A stretch of DNA of 64,000 nucleotides from Klebsiella africana (GTDB lineage: Bacteria > Pseudomonadota > Gammaproteobacteria > Enterobacterales > Enterobacteriaceae): positions 3,286,001 through 3,350,000 of the forward strand of contig NZ_CP084874.1 of assembly GCF_020526085.1 (NCBI RefSeq). Direction: 5' to 3'. Position 1 is the stretch's first letter, and each line of letters opens with the position of its first letter. Below are positions 26,170-35,211 of this stretch, one piece after another. The notes below the pieces were generated by a model. That model searched no databases, was not told where the DNA came from, and saw nothing but the letters and a program-made list of their open reading frames with translations. A program made the position numbers and the translations under genes.

Positions 26170-26937
26170 TTATTCTACATCCAGCAGCCACTTTTGCGCC
26201 GGCGTCAGGCGGCTTGCCGTCTCCGGCGTGAGCCAGCGCCGCTGGTCCTGCTGCGCAGTATCCGCACGATCGATATATAACCCATGCAGCACACGTCGTC
26301 TGCTGCCGTCACGGTTACGCGTGCCGCCGTGCCAGGCGTGGGCGTTGTAGATCATCACGCTCCCGGCCGGCGCGGCAAACACAATCTCATCGGGATGGGC
26401 CTGTTCCGGGTCGGCCAGCACTTCCTCCGGTAGCTCCGGACGCAGATGGGTACCAGGAATGATCCGCGGCGCGCCGTTGGCGGCGCTCAAATCGTCTATC
26501 GCCCAGATGGTATTCACCAGGTGGACTTTGGGAAAATCCGGGCGCGGCTTTTTCCAGTCGGCGTGCAGAGGTTGGTGGCCGCCGTTATACAGCGCCTCGC
26601 GCGCGTTCAGGCTGGAAACTTTAAAATCCCCGTTGAAGATGTAGCGACAAGCGGAGAGGATCAGCGGGTGTGACCAGACTTTCTCCCAGATAACGCCCTT
26701 ATTCACCAGATTGGCGATCCGCGTCGCTGTCGCCTCCTGGTGATGTTCCATCGCCAGATTGTCACCTTCGCGTTCCACCAGGGTATCAATTAACTGGCGC
26801 ATTTCGCTCAGCCACTGGGCGTCAACGACGTTATGCACGACGGTGTAGCCGAGGGTGTCGAGCTCGTATTTCATTTGTGCGCTAAGCGCCAGACCGGCGC
26901 CCAGCGCATCGAGAAAGCTAGCCGAGGATGAGTTCAT
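26170..26937 (-). CDS. Phytanoyl-CoA dioxygenase (PhyH) family protein
   Basis: 255-residue Fe(II)/2-oxoglutarate-dependent oxygenase. The facial triad is visible: HADWKK (His-x-Asp) near residue 138 and the distal His in YNAHAWHGGTRN, with the 2-oxoglutarate-binding Arg soon after (NRDGSRRR). The substrate is unknown. The ATG at 26937 follows AAGGAA; the longer frame starting at 27069 lacks a ribosome site and has no oxygenase sequence. It is divergent from an AraC regulator across 261 bp, which suggests that the regulator controls it. The pair lies after frwD, where E. coli has the AraC gene yijO alone. Confidence 0.85.
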   Translation of the reverse strand: MNSSSASFLDALGAGLALSAQMKYELDTLGYTVVHNVVDAQWLSEMRQLIDTLVEREGDNLAMEHHQEATATRIANLVNKGVIWEKVWSHPLILSACRYIFNGDFKVSSLNAREALYNGGHQPLHADWKKPRPDFPKVHLVNTIWAIDDLSAANGAPRIIPGTHLRPELPEEVLADPEQAHPDEIVFAAPAGSVMIYNAHAWHGGTRNRDGSRRRVLHGLYIDRADTAQQDQRRWLTPETASRLTPAQKWLLDVE

Positions 26938-27198
26938 TTTGCGTTCCTTTTTAACGTTCCGATAACACAAACAAACTCTACTGGTCCACACGGGGTATGA
27001 CAGGAGGCGAGCGCTACGAAAAACTGGACATACGTACGCGAGCCAACAAAATGTGATGGGCATCAACAATCTCGTTTCCGGTGATGCATGCGCTGCACCT
27101 GGCCGGGAATTCGCGGCGCAAAATGGCGAAACAAACGCTGCCTGGCAGGAAAAAATAGCTTACCATCAACGGGATAATGCGCATTCTGAGGGCAAGCA
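26938..27198. promoter_or_regulatory. Divergent region PhyH/AraC
   Basis: 261 bp with no gene; should hold both promoters. I see no clear repeat or palindrome. Confidence 0.4.
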
Positions 27199-28032
27199 AT
27201 GATTGAAGATCTGCCGGATATTCTGCATCGGTTAATCAGTCAAAAAGATCACTTACAGGTGAGATTTCCTGAACCGGATATCTCCGTGCCTGCCCTCGCC
27301 TTTAATGTGCCGTTTCCACGTCTGGAAATTGTGCTGGAGGGCCAACTGAATGAACAGGGACTGCCGCTGGCCGCCTCGACGTTAACCACACTCCAGGTAC
27401 TGTACGTGCAGGCGGGGAAGTGGACGCTGCCGCAGTGGACCGGTCCGGCCACTACCCTGAGCATTCTGTTTGGTCGGCAGAAACTGGGATTCAGTATTCA
27501 GCGCTGGGACGGAAAAAGCCTGCACACGGAAAAACAGAGCGTTTCCCGGCTTGGGCCGCGCGTGGGTTCCTACCTGTTGCTGAGCCTGAATGAAGTCAGC
27601 CTGCAGCCCGATCCGCTGACCGCGCGGCTGGTGGTCGCCGCGCTGCTGAGTCATTGTCGTGAACAGCTGGTCGGGCTGGAGATGCGCGTCAGCCGCAGCC
27701 GGGATCTGTTTCTCGCCGTCCAGGACTACCTCGAGGAAAATCTCAGTCTACCGCTGACGCGGGAATCGGTAGCCAAACGTTTTCACATCACGCCCAACTA
27801 TCTTTCGCATATTTTTCAGAAATCAGGCTCGGTGGGATTTAATGAATATCTGACCCGGGTGCGTCTGGAAAAGGCGAAGCAGCTACTGCGCGGCTATGAC
27901 CTGAAGGTGAAAGAGATTGCGCACAATTGCGGCTTTGTCGACAGCAACTATTTTTGTCGGGTGTTCAAACGCTACACCGAACGCTCGCCGTCGGAGTATC
28001 GACGTCACTGCCGTAGCGCGCAGCAGGCCTAA
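27199..28032 (+). CDS. AraC-family transcriptional regulator
   Basis: 277 residues: an N-terminal cupin-like sensor (about 20-130) and a C-terminal double HTH from about 175 (SLPLTRESVAKRFHITPNYL, FNEYLTRVRLEKAKQLL, VKEIAHNCGFVDSNYFCRVF, SPSEYRRH). ATG follows GAGGGC. It is divergent from the PhyH-like oxygenase and convergent with a diguanylate cyclase 17 bp away. Activation of the oxygenase gene in response to its substrate is the simplest guess. The N-terminal part does not allow naming the effector. Confidence 0.88.
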   Translation: MIEDLPDILHRLISQKDHLQVRFPEPDISVPALAFNVPFPRLEIVLEGQLNEQGLPLAASTLTTLQVLYVQAGKWTLPQWTGPATTLSILFGRQKLGFSIQRWDGKSLHTEKQSVSRLGPRVGSYLLLSLNEVSLQPDPLTARLVVAALLSHCREQLVGLEMRVSRSRDLFLAVQDYLEENLSLPLTRESVAKRFHITPNYLSHIFQKSGSVGFNEYLTRVRLEKAKQLLRGYDLKVKEIAHNCGFVDSNYFCRVFKRYTERSPSEYRRHCRSAQQA

Positions 28033-28049
28033 CCTGCCGCGCCGGAACA

Positions 28050-28949
28050 TCATGCCCACTCTACACGTCCACGCCCGTTACGCTTGGCTTTGTACAGCGC
28101 CTCGTCGACTTTGCGGATAAATGTCTCCTGCGCTTCGCCTGGCCGCCACGTTCCGACGCCAATGCTGATTGACAGCGGCGTCTGGTGATTGATCAGGATG
28201 GTACGAGCGTTATCGAGGATATCCTGCGCCAGAGCATGCAGCTCTGGCTCTGACAGGCCGTCGACGATGATAGCAAATTCTTCACCACCGATACGCGCCG
28301 GCTGGATCTGCTCGCTGGTCAGTTTCGCCAGCTGTTTCCCCAGCGCAAATAACACCTCATCCCCCACCAGATGCCCCCAGGTATCGTTGATTTTCTTAAA
28401 AAAATCGATATCCAGGATCATGAGTCCCAGCGCATGTCCGGACTTCTCGCGGATCGTGTCGATGAAAAAACGGCGGTTGGGCAGCTGGGTGAGCTCATCC
28501 TTAAGGGATTGCGAGCGCGCATCAACATACAACAGATTGATCCGCTCAATAATTTTATAGACCCCCACCACGGTAAACAACATCCCGGAAAGGCGCAGCA
28601 GATCTTCGCAGTAGTAGCCCATCCAGCGCGGCTGCACCACGATCTCATCCATCACGTCAAAGGTGCCACCGGCGATCCACAGCAGCAGCCCATAGCGCAC
28701 CCAGTTGACGGCGATATGGCTCATCCGCACCCTGGCAGAGCTCCAGAGCATAAACACCAAAAACAGTAAGGCCAGCAGATCGATATAGAGTCCAGGGTTG
28801 ACCAGGATCTCACGCGGCGAGCCAATCGGCGGGGATACCAGCGCACAGCCGACGGCGACGGCAACGATAACCAGCAACGCAGGTAGAAGCGTCCCCCGAG
28901 GCAGAGCGGCCGCAAGGGAGCGATTTGCAGGATGTTGGCATTCAGGCAT
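28050..28949 (-). CDS. Membrane diguanylate cyclase (GGDEF)
   Basis: 299 residues. About four to five hydrophobic spans lie in residues 20-135, followed by a GGDEF domain: DELTQLPNRRFF, DIDFFKKINDTWGHLVGDE, and the active-site loop RIGGEEFAI. GGEEF is an accepted active form, so it should make c-di-GMP. No RxxD inhibitory site is seen five residues before GGEEF (the residues are SEQIQP), so it probably lacks product inhibition. It has no separate sensor domain other than the membrane region. Single gene upstream of the kfu operon but not clearly part of it. Confidence 0.88.
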   Translation of the reverse strand: MPECQHPANRSLAAALPRGTLLPALLVIVAVAVGCALVSPPIGSPREILVNPGLYIDLLALLFLVFMLWSSARVRMSHIAVNWVRYGLLLWIAGGTFDVMDEIVVQPRWMGYYCEDLLRLSGMLFTVVGVYKIIERINLLYVDARSQSLKDELTQLPNRRFFIDTIREKSGHALGLMILDIDFFKKINDTWGHLVGDEVLFALGKQLAKLTSEQIQPARIGGEEFAIIVDGLSEPELHALAQDILDNARTILINHQTPLSISIGVGTWRPGEAQETFIRKVDEALYKAKRNGRGRVEWA

Positions 28950-29191
28950 AGCGATGTCTCATAGTAACAGCAGGGCCGATCGCGAGACAGAATAGCAGGT
29001 AAGCACAGCGAGACGAATGAAAAGCGACGCATCGGTCAATGGTGGCGTGGTGGACTGACCCCGCGGAATTGTTCCAACGTACTACCACTCCATGGCGACG
29101 AGGTCAGTGGCGCGGATACTATCGGCTTCATCCACCGCCTGATTAGCTTTCTGTGCGGCGCCGTCGATAGCCGGCGCCGCCTGCTCAGGGA
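28950..29191. other. Intergenic region after kfuC
   Basis: 242 bp upstream of the cyclase gene and beyond the kfuC stop. A GC stem (29157-29163 with 29172-29178) might end the kfu transcript. No T-run and no gene with a start codon were found. Confidence 0.35.
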
Positions 29192-30220
29192 TTAGCCGTT
29201 AAACACTCGCGCCTTGCCGCTGACCGTCAGTCGCACCGTCGCGCCGGGCTGCCACGCCGGCTGGCTGACGGTGCGCAGGACAATCGGCCGCTCGTACCCG
29301 GCCATCGACAGCGTCAACGTGGAAAGCTGGCCGGAGAACTCGACATCGCGGATGATAGCAGTACTTTCCTGCGGCTCGCTCACGCTGACGCTGAGCTGTT
29401 CCGGACGCAGCATCACCTTACCTTCACCCGCATGATGTAGTGCATCTGTCGCCAGGTCCCCCAGCGCGCAGCTTGCCCACCCGGGACTCAGGCGTGCGGG
29501 GAGGATCAGGGCATCGCCAAGAAACAACGCCGTCTCTTCATCCACCGGCTGCGAGTAAACCGTCAGCGGGGTTCCGATCTGGGCGAAGCGCCCCTGGCGC
29601 ATCACCGCTACCTGAGTAGCGAACGACAGCGCCTCGTTCTGATCATGGGTCACCAGAATCGAGGCAATGCCGGTGTCGGCCAGCAGATCCGCCGTCGCTT
29701 TACGCGTGCTGGCGCGCAGCCCGGTATCGAGTGCAGAAAACGGCTCATCCAGCAGCATTAGCGCCGGCTGCTGAGCCAGGGCGCGGGCCAGCGCCACGCG
29801 CTGTTGCTGGCCGCCGGAGATCTCATGCGGCCAGTGACGCGCCAGGCCGTGGTCGAGGGCGACCATCTCCATTAGCGCCCCCACGCGGCGTCGCTTCTCC
29901 TCACGGCTGGCGTCGAGCCCCCAGGCGATATTGTCCGCAACATTAAGATGAGGAAACAGCGCCCCTTCCTGCGGAACATAGCCGATCCGGCGTTGATGGG
30001 CGGGGACAAACATGCTCTCGGCAAACAGAGACTTACCCTGCATGACGATCCGCCCGCGATCGGGCGTTTCAAACCCGGCGAGAATACGCAGCAGCGTGGT
30101 TTTCCCCGAGCCGGACGGGCCAACAATGGCCGTCCGGCTCCCCGGCGCCACGGTCAGATTGAGATTATCGAGGACCAGCGCATCGGCGAAGGATTTCGAA
30201 ATAGAAGACAATTCCAGCAT
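29192..30220 (-). CDS. kfuC: Ferric iron ABC transporter ATP-binding protein KfuC
   Basis: 342-residue ATPase of the FbpC/SfuC type that powers periplasmic Fe3+ uptake. Walker A GPSGSGKTT at about residues 34-42, signature SGGQQQR, Walker B ALMLLDEPFSAL, and H-loop ILVTHDQ are all intact. A C-terminal TOBE-like regulatory domain covers the last 100 residues. It starts 1 nt after the kfuB stop, so it is translationally coupled. Confidence 0.9.
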   Translation of the reverse strand: MLELSSISKSFADALVLDNLNLTVAPGSRTAIVGPSGSGKTTLLRILAGFETPDRGRIVMQGKSLFAESMFVPAHQRRIGYVPQEGALFPHLNVADNIAWGLDASREEKRRRVGALMEMVALDHGLARHWPHEISGGQQQRVALARALAQQPALMLLDEPFSALDTGLRASTRKATADLLADTGIASILVTHDQNEALSFATQVAVMRQGRFAQIGTPLTVYSQPVDEETALFLGDALILPARLSPGWASCALGDLATDALHHAGEGKVMLRPEQLSVSVSEPQESTAIIRDVEFSGQLSTLTLSMAGYERPIVLRTVSQPAWQPGATVRLTVSGKARVFNG

Positions 30221-30221
30221 G

Positions 30222-31796
30222 TTACAACCCTGCCATTTTTTTCGACTGCATATAAAGAACCGCGGTCAGCGGCAGCGAAATGACGATCATCAGCAGCGCG
30301 TACGGCGCCGCCGCCACGTAGTCGATCTCACTGGTTAACGCCCAGAAACCTGTCGACAAGGTGCGGGTGCCTAACGGCGAGAGCAGCAGCGTGGCGGTGA
30401 GCTCATTGCTGACGCCAAGGAACACCAGCGCGCCGCCCGCGGCCGCCCCCGGCGCGGCAAGCCGCATGGTGATACTCCACAGAGCGCGGGCCGGGCTGCG
30501 TCCGAGGCTACGGGCAACGTTTTCCAGTTCCACCGGCGCCTGGGCGATACCCGCGCGCAGATTAATCAGCGCGCGCGGCATAAACATCAGCAGGTAGGCC
30601 AGAAACAGCGTCACTTCCGTCTGATACACCGGCCGGGCGTAGTGGATAGTGACCGTCACCAGCGCTAGCGCGGTGACGATGCCGGGCAGCGAACTGGTGA
30701 TGTAATTACAGCCTTCCAGCAGGCGGAACAGCGGCCGCGGATAGCGCACGCCGAGCCAGGCGATGGGGATCGCGCAGGCCGTTGTCAGCAGTGCCCCGCC
30801 CGCCCCCAGCAGCAGGGTCTGGCGCAGAGAATGCCAGAGGTCGGCATGCAGCCAGTTGACGATGCCGCCCAGCCATAGCCAGCGGCACAGGATCAGCAAC
30901 GGCACCCCCATCGCCAGCATCACCAGTAGCAGAAGCAGCAGTTGCGCGCCAAAAGCGGCCCCTTTACCCAGCACAAGCCGCTTCTGCTCCCGCGCCGCCC
31001 CGGCGCCAATACGCGCGTAACGCGCTTTACCGCGTGAGGCGCTCTCCAGCAGCAGGATCGCCAGGCAGCACAAGGCCAGCACGCCCGCCAGCATATTGGC
31101 GGCCGGACCGCTGAAGGTCGACTGGAACTGATCGTAAATAGCGGTAGTGAAGGTATCGAAGCGGATCATCACATACAGGCCATATTCCGCCAGCAGATGC
31201 AGGGCCACCAGCAGCGCACCGCCGCAGATAGCCAGGCGCAGCTGCGGGAGCACCACCCTGAAGAACACTTTCCACGGCGGCGTGCCCAGCGATGCGGCGA
31301 CATCTTCAAGGGTGGGATCGAGCCGGCGCAGCACGGCCGCCACCGGCATATAGATGAATGGATAGTAGGCCAGTACCGAGAGAAACACCCCCGCGGAGAG
31401 GCCATGCAGCGAAGGCACGGCGCTGACCCAGGCGTAGCTCTGGACAAAGGCCGGAATCGCCAGCGGGGCCACCGCCAACGCTGACCACAGCTGCCGACCG
31501 GCAAGTGCGGTACGTTCCGTCAGCCAGGCCAGCGTCACGCCGAGCACAACGCTGATGGGGACCGCCAGCACTGTCAGCCACAGGGTATTGCTGAGCAGCT
31601 CCCCTACCCGCGGGCGAAAGACCAGTGCTTTGATGGTCGGCCAGCCGGTGTCGAATCCGACCGCCACCACAAACCCTAACGGCAATAGCGCCAGCAACGA
31701 AAACAGCAGCGCCAACGTAACCATCGGAAATGCAGGACGCCTGCGCTCGGGCAGGCGTCCTGTTTTCTTTCCGAGCGACAGACTCAGAACAGACAT
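30222..31796 (-). CDS. kfuB: Ferric iron ABC transporter permease KfuB
   Basis: 524-residue inner-membrane permease made of two fused half-domains with about 12 hydrophobic spans. Each half has the cytoplasmic loop that contacts the ATPase: [20 protein letters not shown] in the first and [20 protein letters not shown] in the second. This matches FbpB/SfuB/KfuB. It lies 21 bp after kfuA. Confidence 0.9.
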   Translation of the reverse strand: MSVLSLSLGKKTGRLPERRRPAFPMVTLALLFSLLALLPLGFVVAVGFDTGWPTIKALVFRPRVGELLSNTLWLTVLAVPISVVLGVTLAWLTERTALAGRQLWSALAVAPLAIPAFVQSYAWVSAVPSLHGLSAGVFLSVLAYYPFIYMPVAAVLRRLDPTLEDVAASLGTPPWKVFFRVVLPQLRLAICGGALLVALHLLAEYGLYVMIRFDTFTTAIYDQFQSTFSGPAANMLAGVLALCCLAILLLESASRGKARYARIGAGAAREQKRLVLGKGAAFGAQLLLLLLVMLAMGVPLLILCRWLWLGGIVNWLHADLWHSLRQTLLLGAGGALLTTACAIPIAWLGVRYPRPLFRLLEGCNYITSSLPGIVTALALVTVTIHYARPVYQTEVTLFLAYLLMFMPRALINLRAGIAQAPVELENVARSLGRSPARALWSITMRLAAPGAAAGGALVFLGVSNELTATLLLSPLGTRTLSTGFWALTSEIDYVAAAPYALLMIVISLPLTAVLYMQSKKMAGL

Positions 31797-31817
31797 AGCA
31801 ACATCACTTCCTCAGGA

Positions 31818-32834
31818 TCAGAGCAGGCCAGCCTGCGTCATTAGCTCAATCACCTTTTTACTGTTCAGCGAGGAAGGTTCTACCTTCGGTGCATCCAGAT
31901 CTTTCAGCGGGGTCAGTTTCGGGTTAGAAGCCGCGTCTACCCCCACGGCATATTCGAAGGCGTTATTGGTGCGTAGCGCATCCTGCCCCTGCTTGCCGGT
32001 GATCCATTTAATAAAGGCCTGTGCCTGCGCTTTATGTTTGCTGGAAGCCAGCACGCCGCCGCCGGAAAGGCTGACAAAGGCGCCCGGATCCTGGTGTTTA
32101 AAGTAATACAGTTGGGTGTTTTTGCTGTTCTCACCGGTTTTTGACTGGTCGACGAAGCGATAGTAGTGGTAGATCACTCCGCCGTCGATCTGCCCGGCGT
32201 TGACCGCTTTCATCACCGTGCTGTTGCCTTTATAGGCGACAAAGTTGGTTTTCATCGCCTTCAGCCAGTCGAGAGTCGCCTGCTCACCCTTCAGCGCCAA
32301 CATCGCGCTGACGATAGCCTGAAAATCAGCCCCCGATGGCGAAGCCGCCCAGCGCCCTTTCCACTCGGGTTTTGCCAGATCCATCAGGGAATGCGGCAGC
32401 TGCGCCTCGCTGATTTTCGCCGGGTTATAGACGAAAACGGTGCTGCGCGCGGCGATGCCGATCCAGCGTCCATGCTGCGGACGGTACTGCGCCGGAACCT
32501 GCTGCAGGGTGGCGGCATCCAGCGGGGCGAAAAGTTTGGCATTATCGACCAGCACCATCGACGGTGAGTTCTCGGTCAGAAACACATCGGCCGGCGACGC
32601 GGAACCTTCCTGAACCAGCTGATTACCCAGCTCGCTGTCATCGCCATTGCGCAGCGTGACCTTAATTCCCGTCTCTTTGGTGAATCCATCCACCCATGAC
32701 TTCACCAGATTTTCGTGCTGGGCGTTATAGACCACAATCCCGTTCTGAGCGTCAGCCGCCACCGCCTGGGACGCCAGAAACAGAGAAGCGGCAACCAGCG
32801 CTGCCGCACGGAGGGGTGATAAGCGAAACTTCAT
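31818..32834 (-). CDS. kfuA: Periplasmic ferric iron-binding protein KfuA
   Basis: 338-residue Fe3+-binding protein of the FbpA/SfuA group. A signal peptide is followed by NGIVVYNAQHENLVKSWVDG, the typical start of the mature domain, with a putative His ligand in the QHE turn. The Tyr-Tyr ligand pair is in GVIYHYYRFVDQ. ATG at 32834 is chosen because the signal peptide begins there (MKFRLSPLR); the longer frame from 32927 would put charge-poor sequence in front. First gene of kfuABC, with a Fur box 80 bp upstream. In K. pneumoniae kfuABC is an accessory iron system linked to invasive strains. Confidence 0.9.
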   Translation of the reverse strand: MKFRLSPLRAAALVAASLFLASQAVAADAQNGIVVYNAQHENLVKSWVDGFTKETGIKVTLRNGDDSELGNQLVQEGSASPADVFLTENSPSMVLVDNAKLFAPLDAATLQQVPAQYRPQHGRWIGIAARSTVFVYNPAKISEAQLPHSLMDLAKPEWKGRWAASPSGADFQAIVSAMLALKGEQATLDWLKAMKTNFVAYKGNSTVMKAVNAGQIDGGVIYHYYRFVDQSKTGENSKNTQLYYFKHQDPGAFVSLSGGGVLASSKHKAQAQAFIKWITGKQGQDALRTNNAFEYAVGVDAASNPKLTPLKDLDAPKVEPSSLNSKKVIELMTQAGLL

Positions 32835-32913
32835 GAACGCATCCTTAATGAAATAGGGCAATAAACGGTAAATAGCCTGAACGGAGGGGATTAAATCACA
32901 GCAAAAAAAGAAT

Positions 32914-32932
32914 GATAATGAAAACAATTATC
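32914..32932 (-). promoter_or_regulatory. Fur box upstream of kfuA
   Basis: The 19 bp GATAATGAAAACAATTATC matches the Fur consensus GATAATGATAATCATTATC at 15 positions when read on the minus strand, with both GATAAT/ATTATC ends intact. It is placed for iron-dependent repression of kfuABC. Confidence 0.85.
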
Positions 32933-33104
32933 ATAAACTTAAAAAAGCAAAAAATAACGTCGGCGCACCACTCTGGATGGGAAAATGCTTAAAAACATAC
33001 CGCACCGGAATTTATATTAAGAAAACATTAAATTTCGATTTTTTATTGTCGGTGGAAAAATCTGCCTTTGTTACATGCGGTAAGCGGCCTTTGCCAGTGG
33101 GTAT

Positions 33105-33120
33105 TGTGATATGGATCATA
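33105..33120 (+). promoter_or_regulatory. CRP-like site upstream of the EAL gene
   Basis: TGTGA-N6-TCATA, one base off the CRP core TGTGA-N6-TCACA, located 115 bp before the phosphodiesterase start. It could link its expression to carbon status. A single-site match in AT-rich DNA is weak evidence. Confidence 0.4.
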
Positions 33121-33234
33121 TTTTTAATATGCTCAATCATCGCGAAAGATTTCCCCCTTCTACGATCATTGAAAAGCCTTTACCGCCAGATGGACGGTTC
33201 CCTTTATGCCTAATTACCTTAGCACGCTAAATAA

Positions 33235-34770
33235 ATGAAAGAGATAAAGCGGCGAAACGCATGGATTGCCTTTTCTCTGGCACTGGTGGTATTTCTTGCT
33301 GGCGTGTTTGTCATTAACTGGCAATTGTGGCATTCAGACCAGGCCACCCATGTCGCCGCCGCCCGTCAGGCGGCGAAAAAGATCGCAGCCATTCTGGATG
33401 AGGCTCGTGAAGCGACGGCCACGGCGCTGAACGTTAGCCGCAGTGGTTGCTCCGGCCAGGGTCAATTTCAGCTCGGAACGGAAGCCGCCCTGCAGCCGCA
33501 CCTGCGTACCATTCTGCTGATAAAAGATGGCCAGGTGTGGTGCTCGTCACTGCCCGGCAATCGGGTCCTGACGCTCAGCCCTGAGTCTTTGCCTGACGAA
33601 CCTCTGCTGCTGCTCCCGGCCAGAATGATGGTCAATAAACGGCCGGTACTGATCTATCAGGCGCGCGTAGCGGCGATCCGGGTGATTGTCACTATCAGCG
33701 ACATCCATCTGCGTGATGCACTATATAGCGATACCGATAACAACGGGCTGGCACTCTGGGTGCAGAACCAAATGATTGCCAGATATGGCGATGTTAAGCC
33801 GCTGGCTGCTGACCCACACCAGGGCGTCTTTACCTCACCTGCCTATCCATTTCGCATTACCTACCCTGATTCACTTTTCTTTAGCCCCGGCCGCTTAGTC
33901 CATAATGGCTCCGGTCTGTTGATCTTTATTTTCTCAGTTTCGCTGCTGTTTTATTTCCTGATGCGTAAATATCTCAATGTTTATACCTCTGAAGAGGAAA
34001 GACTGCGCTACGCCATCAATCAGGGCTATATCGTTCCCTACTATCAGCCGCTGGTGAATGGGAAAACCGGAGAGATATACGGCGTGGAAATTCTCGCCCG
34101 CTGGCAAAACAGCACGACGCCATCGCGCTCGCCAGCGGAATTTATTCCGCTGGCCGAACGTACCGGCTTAATTATTCCCCTAACCCGCAGCCTGATGGCG
34201 CAGGTCAACGCGCAGATGAGACCACTCTTTAGTAAACTACCGGATGGGTTTCATATTGGCCTCAATATCAGCGCGTCACACATTAACGCCCCAACGTTTA
34301 TCGATGATTGCCTGCACTTTCAGCACGGTTTTGAAGGTAAAGCGGTGAAGCTGATGCTGGAGATCACTGAACAGGAACCGCTGTTGCTCAACGGGGTGGT
34401 TGTCGACAAACTCAATACATTGCACAATCGCGGTTTTTCCATCGCCCTGGACGACTTTGGCACCGGCTATTCCGGGCTTTCCTATCTCCACGAGCTGGTT
34501 TTCGACTATATCAAAATCGATCAGAGCTTTGTCGCCCGCGTGACCGGTGAGGCGCCGTCAAGCAAACTGCTGGACTGCGTGATAGAGATGGCCCGGACGT
34601 TGTCACTGCGCATTATTGCCGAGGGCGTTGAAACCCAGGCCCAACTGGAATATCTTAATCGCCAGAATATTCATCTGCTGCAGGGCTATTATTTCTGGAA
34701 GCCGATGCCCTACGTTGCGCTGGTGATGCTCCTGCTGAGCAAACCGAAGGCGCGGATCGTCGAAGAATAA
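33235..34770 (+). CDS. CSS-motif EAL-domain c-di-GMP phosphodiesterase
   Basis: 511 residues. A first membrane span (about 10-28), a periplasmic domain (about 30-225) with the CSS motif VWCSSLPG, a second span (about 230-245), then a cytoplasmic EAL domain (about 265-500). The signature is EIL (VEILARW) instead of EAL, keeping the metal-binding Glu. NISASH, EITEQE, DDFGTGYSGL, KIDQSF and AEGVETQAQL are intact, so activity is expected. CSS-type enzymes sense periplasmic redox state through the Cys. The ATG at 33235 has no good ribosome site, so translation may be low. Divergent from kfuA. Confidence 0.9.
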   Translation: MKEIKRRNAWIAFSLALVVFLAGVFVINWQLWHSDQATHVAAARQAAKKIAAILDEAREATATALNVSRSGCSGQGQFQLGTEAALQPHLRTILLIKDGQVWCSSLPGNRVLTLSPESLPDEPLLLLPARMMVNKRPVLIYQARVAAIRVIVTISDIHLRDALYSDTDNNGLALWVQNQMIARYGDVKPLAADPHQGVFTSPAYPFRITYPDSLFFSPGRLVHNGSGLLIFIFSVSLLFYFLMRKYLNVYTSEEERLRYAINQGYIVPYYQPLVNGKTGEIYGVEILARWQNSTTPSRSPAEFIPLAERTGLIIPLTRSLMAQVNAQMRPLFSKLPDGFHIGLNISASHINAPTFIDDCLHFQHGFEGKAVKLMLEITEQEPLLLNGVVVDKLNTLHNRGFSIALDDFGTGYSGLSYLHELVFDYIKIDQSFVARVTGEAPSSKLLDCVIEMARTLSLRIIAEGVETQAQLEYLNRQNIHLLQGYYFWKPMPYVALVMLLLSKPKARIVEE

Positions 34771-34790
34771 GCGGGTGACCTATCACCCGC
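34771..34790. terminator. Hairpin between convergent EAL and STAS genes
   Basis: GCGGGTGA/TCACCCGC perfect 8-bp stem around CCTA, directly after the EAL stop and 18 bp from the STAS stop. No T-run. It probably serves both converging transcripts. Confidence 0.6.
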
Positions 34791-34808
34791 TGGCCTGCAC
34801 CAACGTCA

Positions 34809-35147
34809 TCACTGAGTGAACGTGTTCAGCGCATCCTGTCGAGTCTCCTTAATGGCAAAGATGCGATCCATACGGGTGAGCTTAAACAGGTTTTTAATCG
34901 TGTCATTGAGCGAACACAGCGCCAGCTCGCCCTGACCGTTGACGCTTTTCAGAATGGATACCAGCGCGCCAAGACAGCTACTGTCAATGAAATCGACGTG
35001 ACTCAGATCCAGCAGCACATTTTTGGTATCCGGATCGATAGCCTCCAGAACCTGCTGCTTAAACGCCTGCACGACGGAAGCATCCAGTCGGCGCACCAGT
35101 GGCACAATAATTTTTACGCCCTGCTCGGTGTGTAATTCAACGTTCAT
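34809..35147 (-). CDS. Stand-alone STAS-domain protein (anti-sigma factor antagonist type)
   Basis: 112-residue single STAS domain. The key loop is LSHVDFIDSSCLGALVSI; the first Ser after Ile-Asp is the usual phosphorylation site of SpoIIAA-type antagonists. ATG at 35147 (MNVELHT) has GAGG 6 nt upstream; the in-frame ATG at 35153 directly abuts GAGG, and the frame further up runs into the phosphorylase gene. It lies 64 bp after an extra glycogen phosphorylase on the same strand, likely as one operon. No partner kinase or phosphatase gene is in the window, so the signalling context is open. Confidence 0.88.
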   Translation of the reverse strand: MNVELHTEQGVKIIVPLVRRLDASVVQAFKQQVLEAIDPDTKNVLLDLSHVDFIDSSCLGALVSILKSVNGQGELALCSLNDTIKNLFKLTRMDRIFAIKETRQDALNTFTQ

Positions 35148-35211
35148 GCTCATCCTCAATAGTGACTGATATTCCTCGACGAGTCCCTTTTTCGCCCGGC
35201 GTGTTCGCTCT

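Noticed and set aside
29088..29191. Minus-strand reading of about 34 residues (AAPAIDGAAQKANQAVDEA) after kfuC
   Set aside because: No start codon or ribosome site; a stop precedes it within a few codons. It may be a remnant, but nothing supports a gene.
32977..33213. 78-residue plus-strand frame upstream of the EAL gene
   Set aside because: Poor codon use, no ribosome site, overlaps the promoter region and the CRP-like site.
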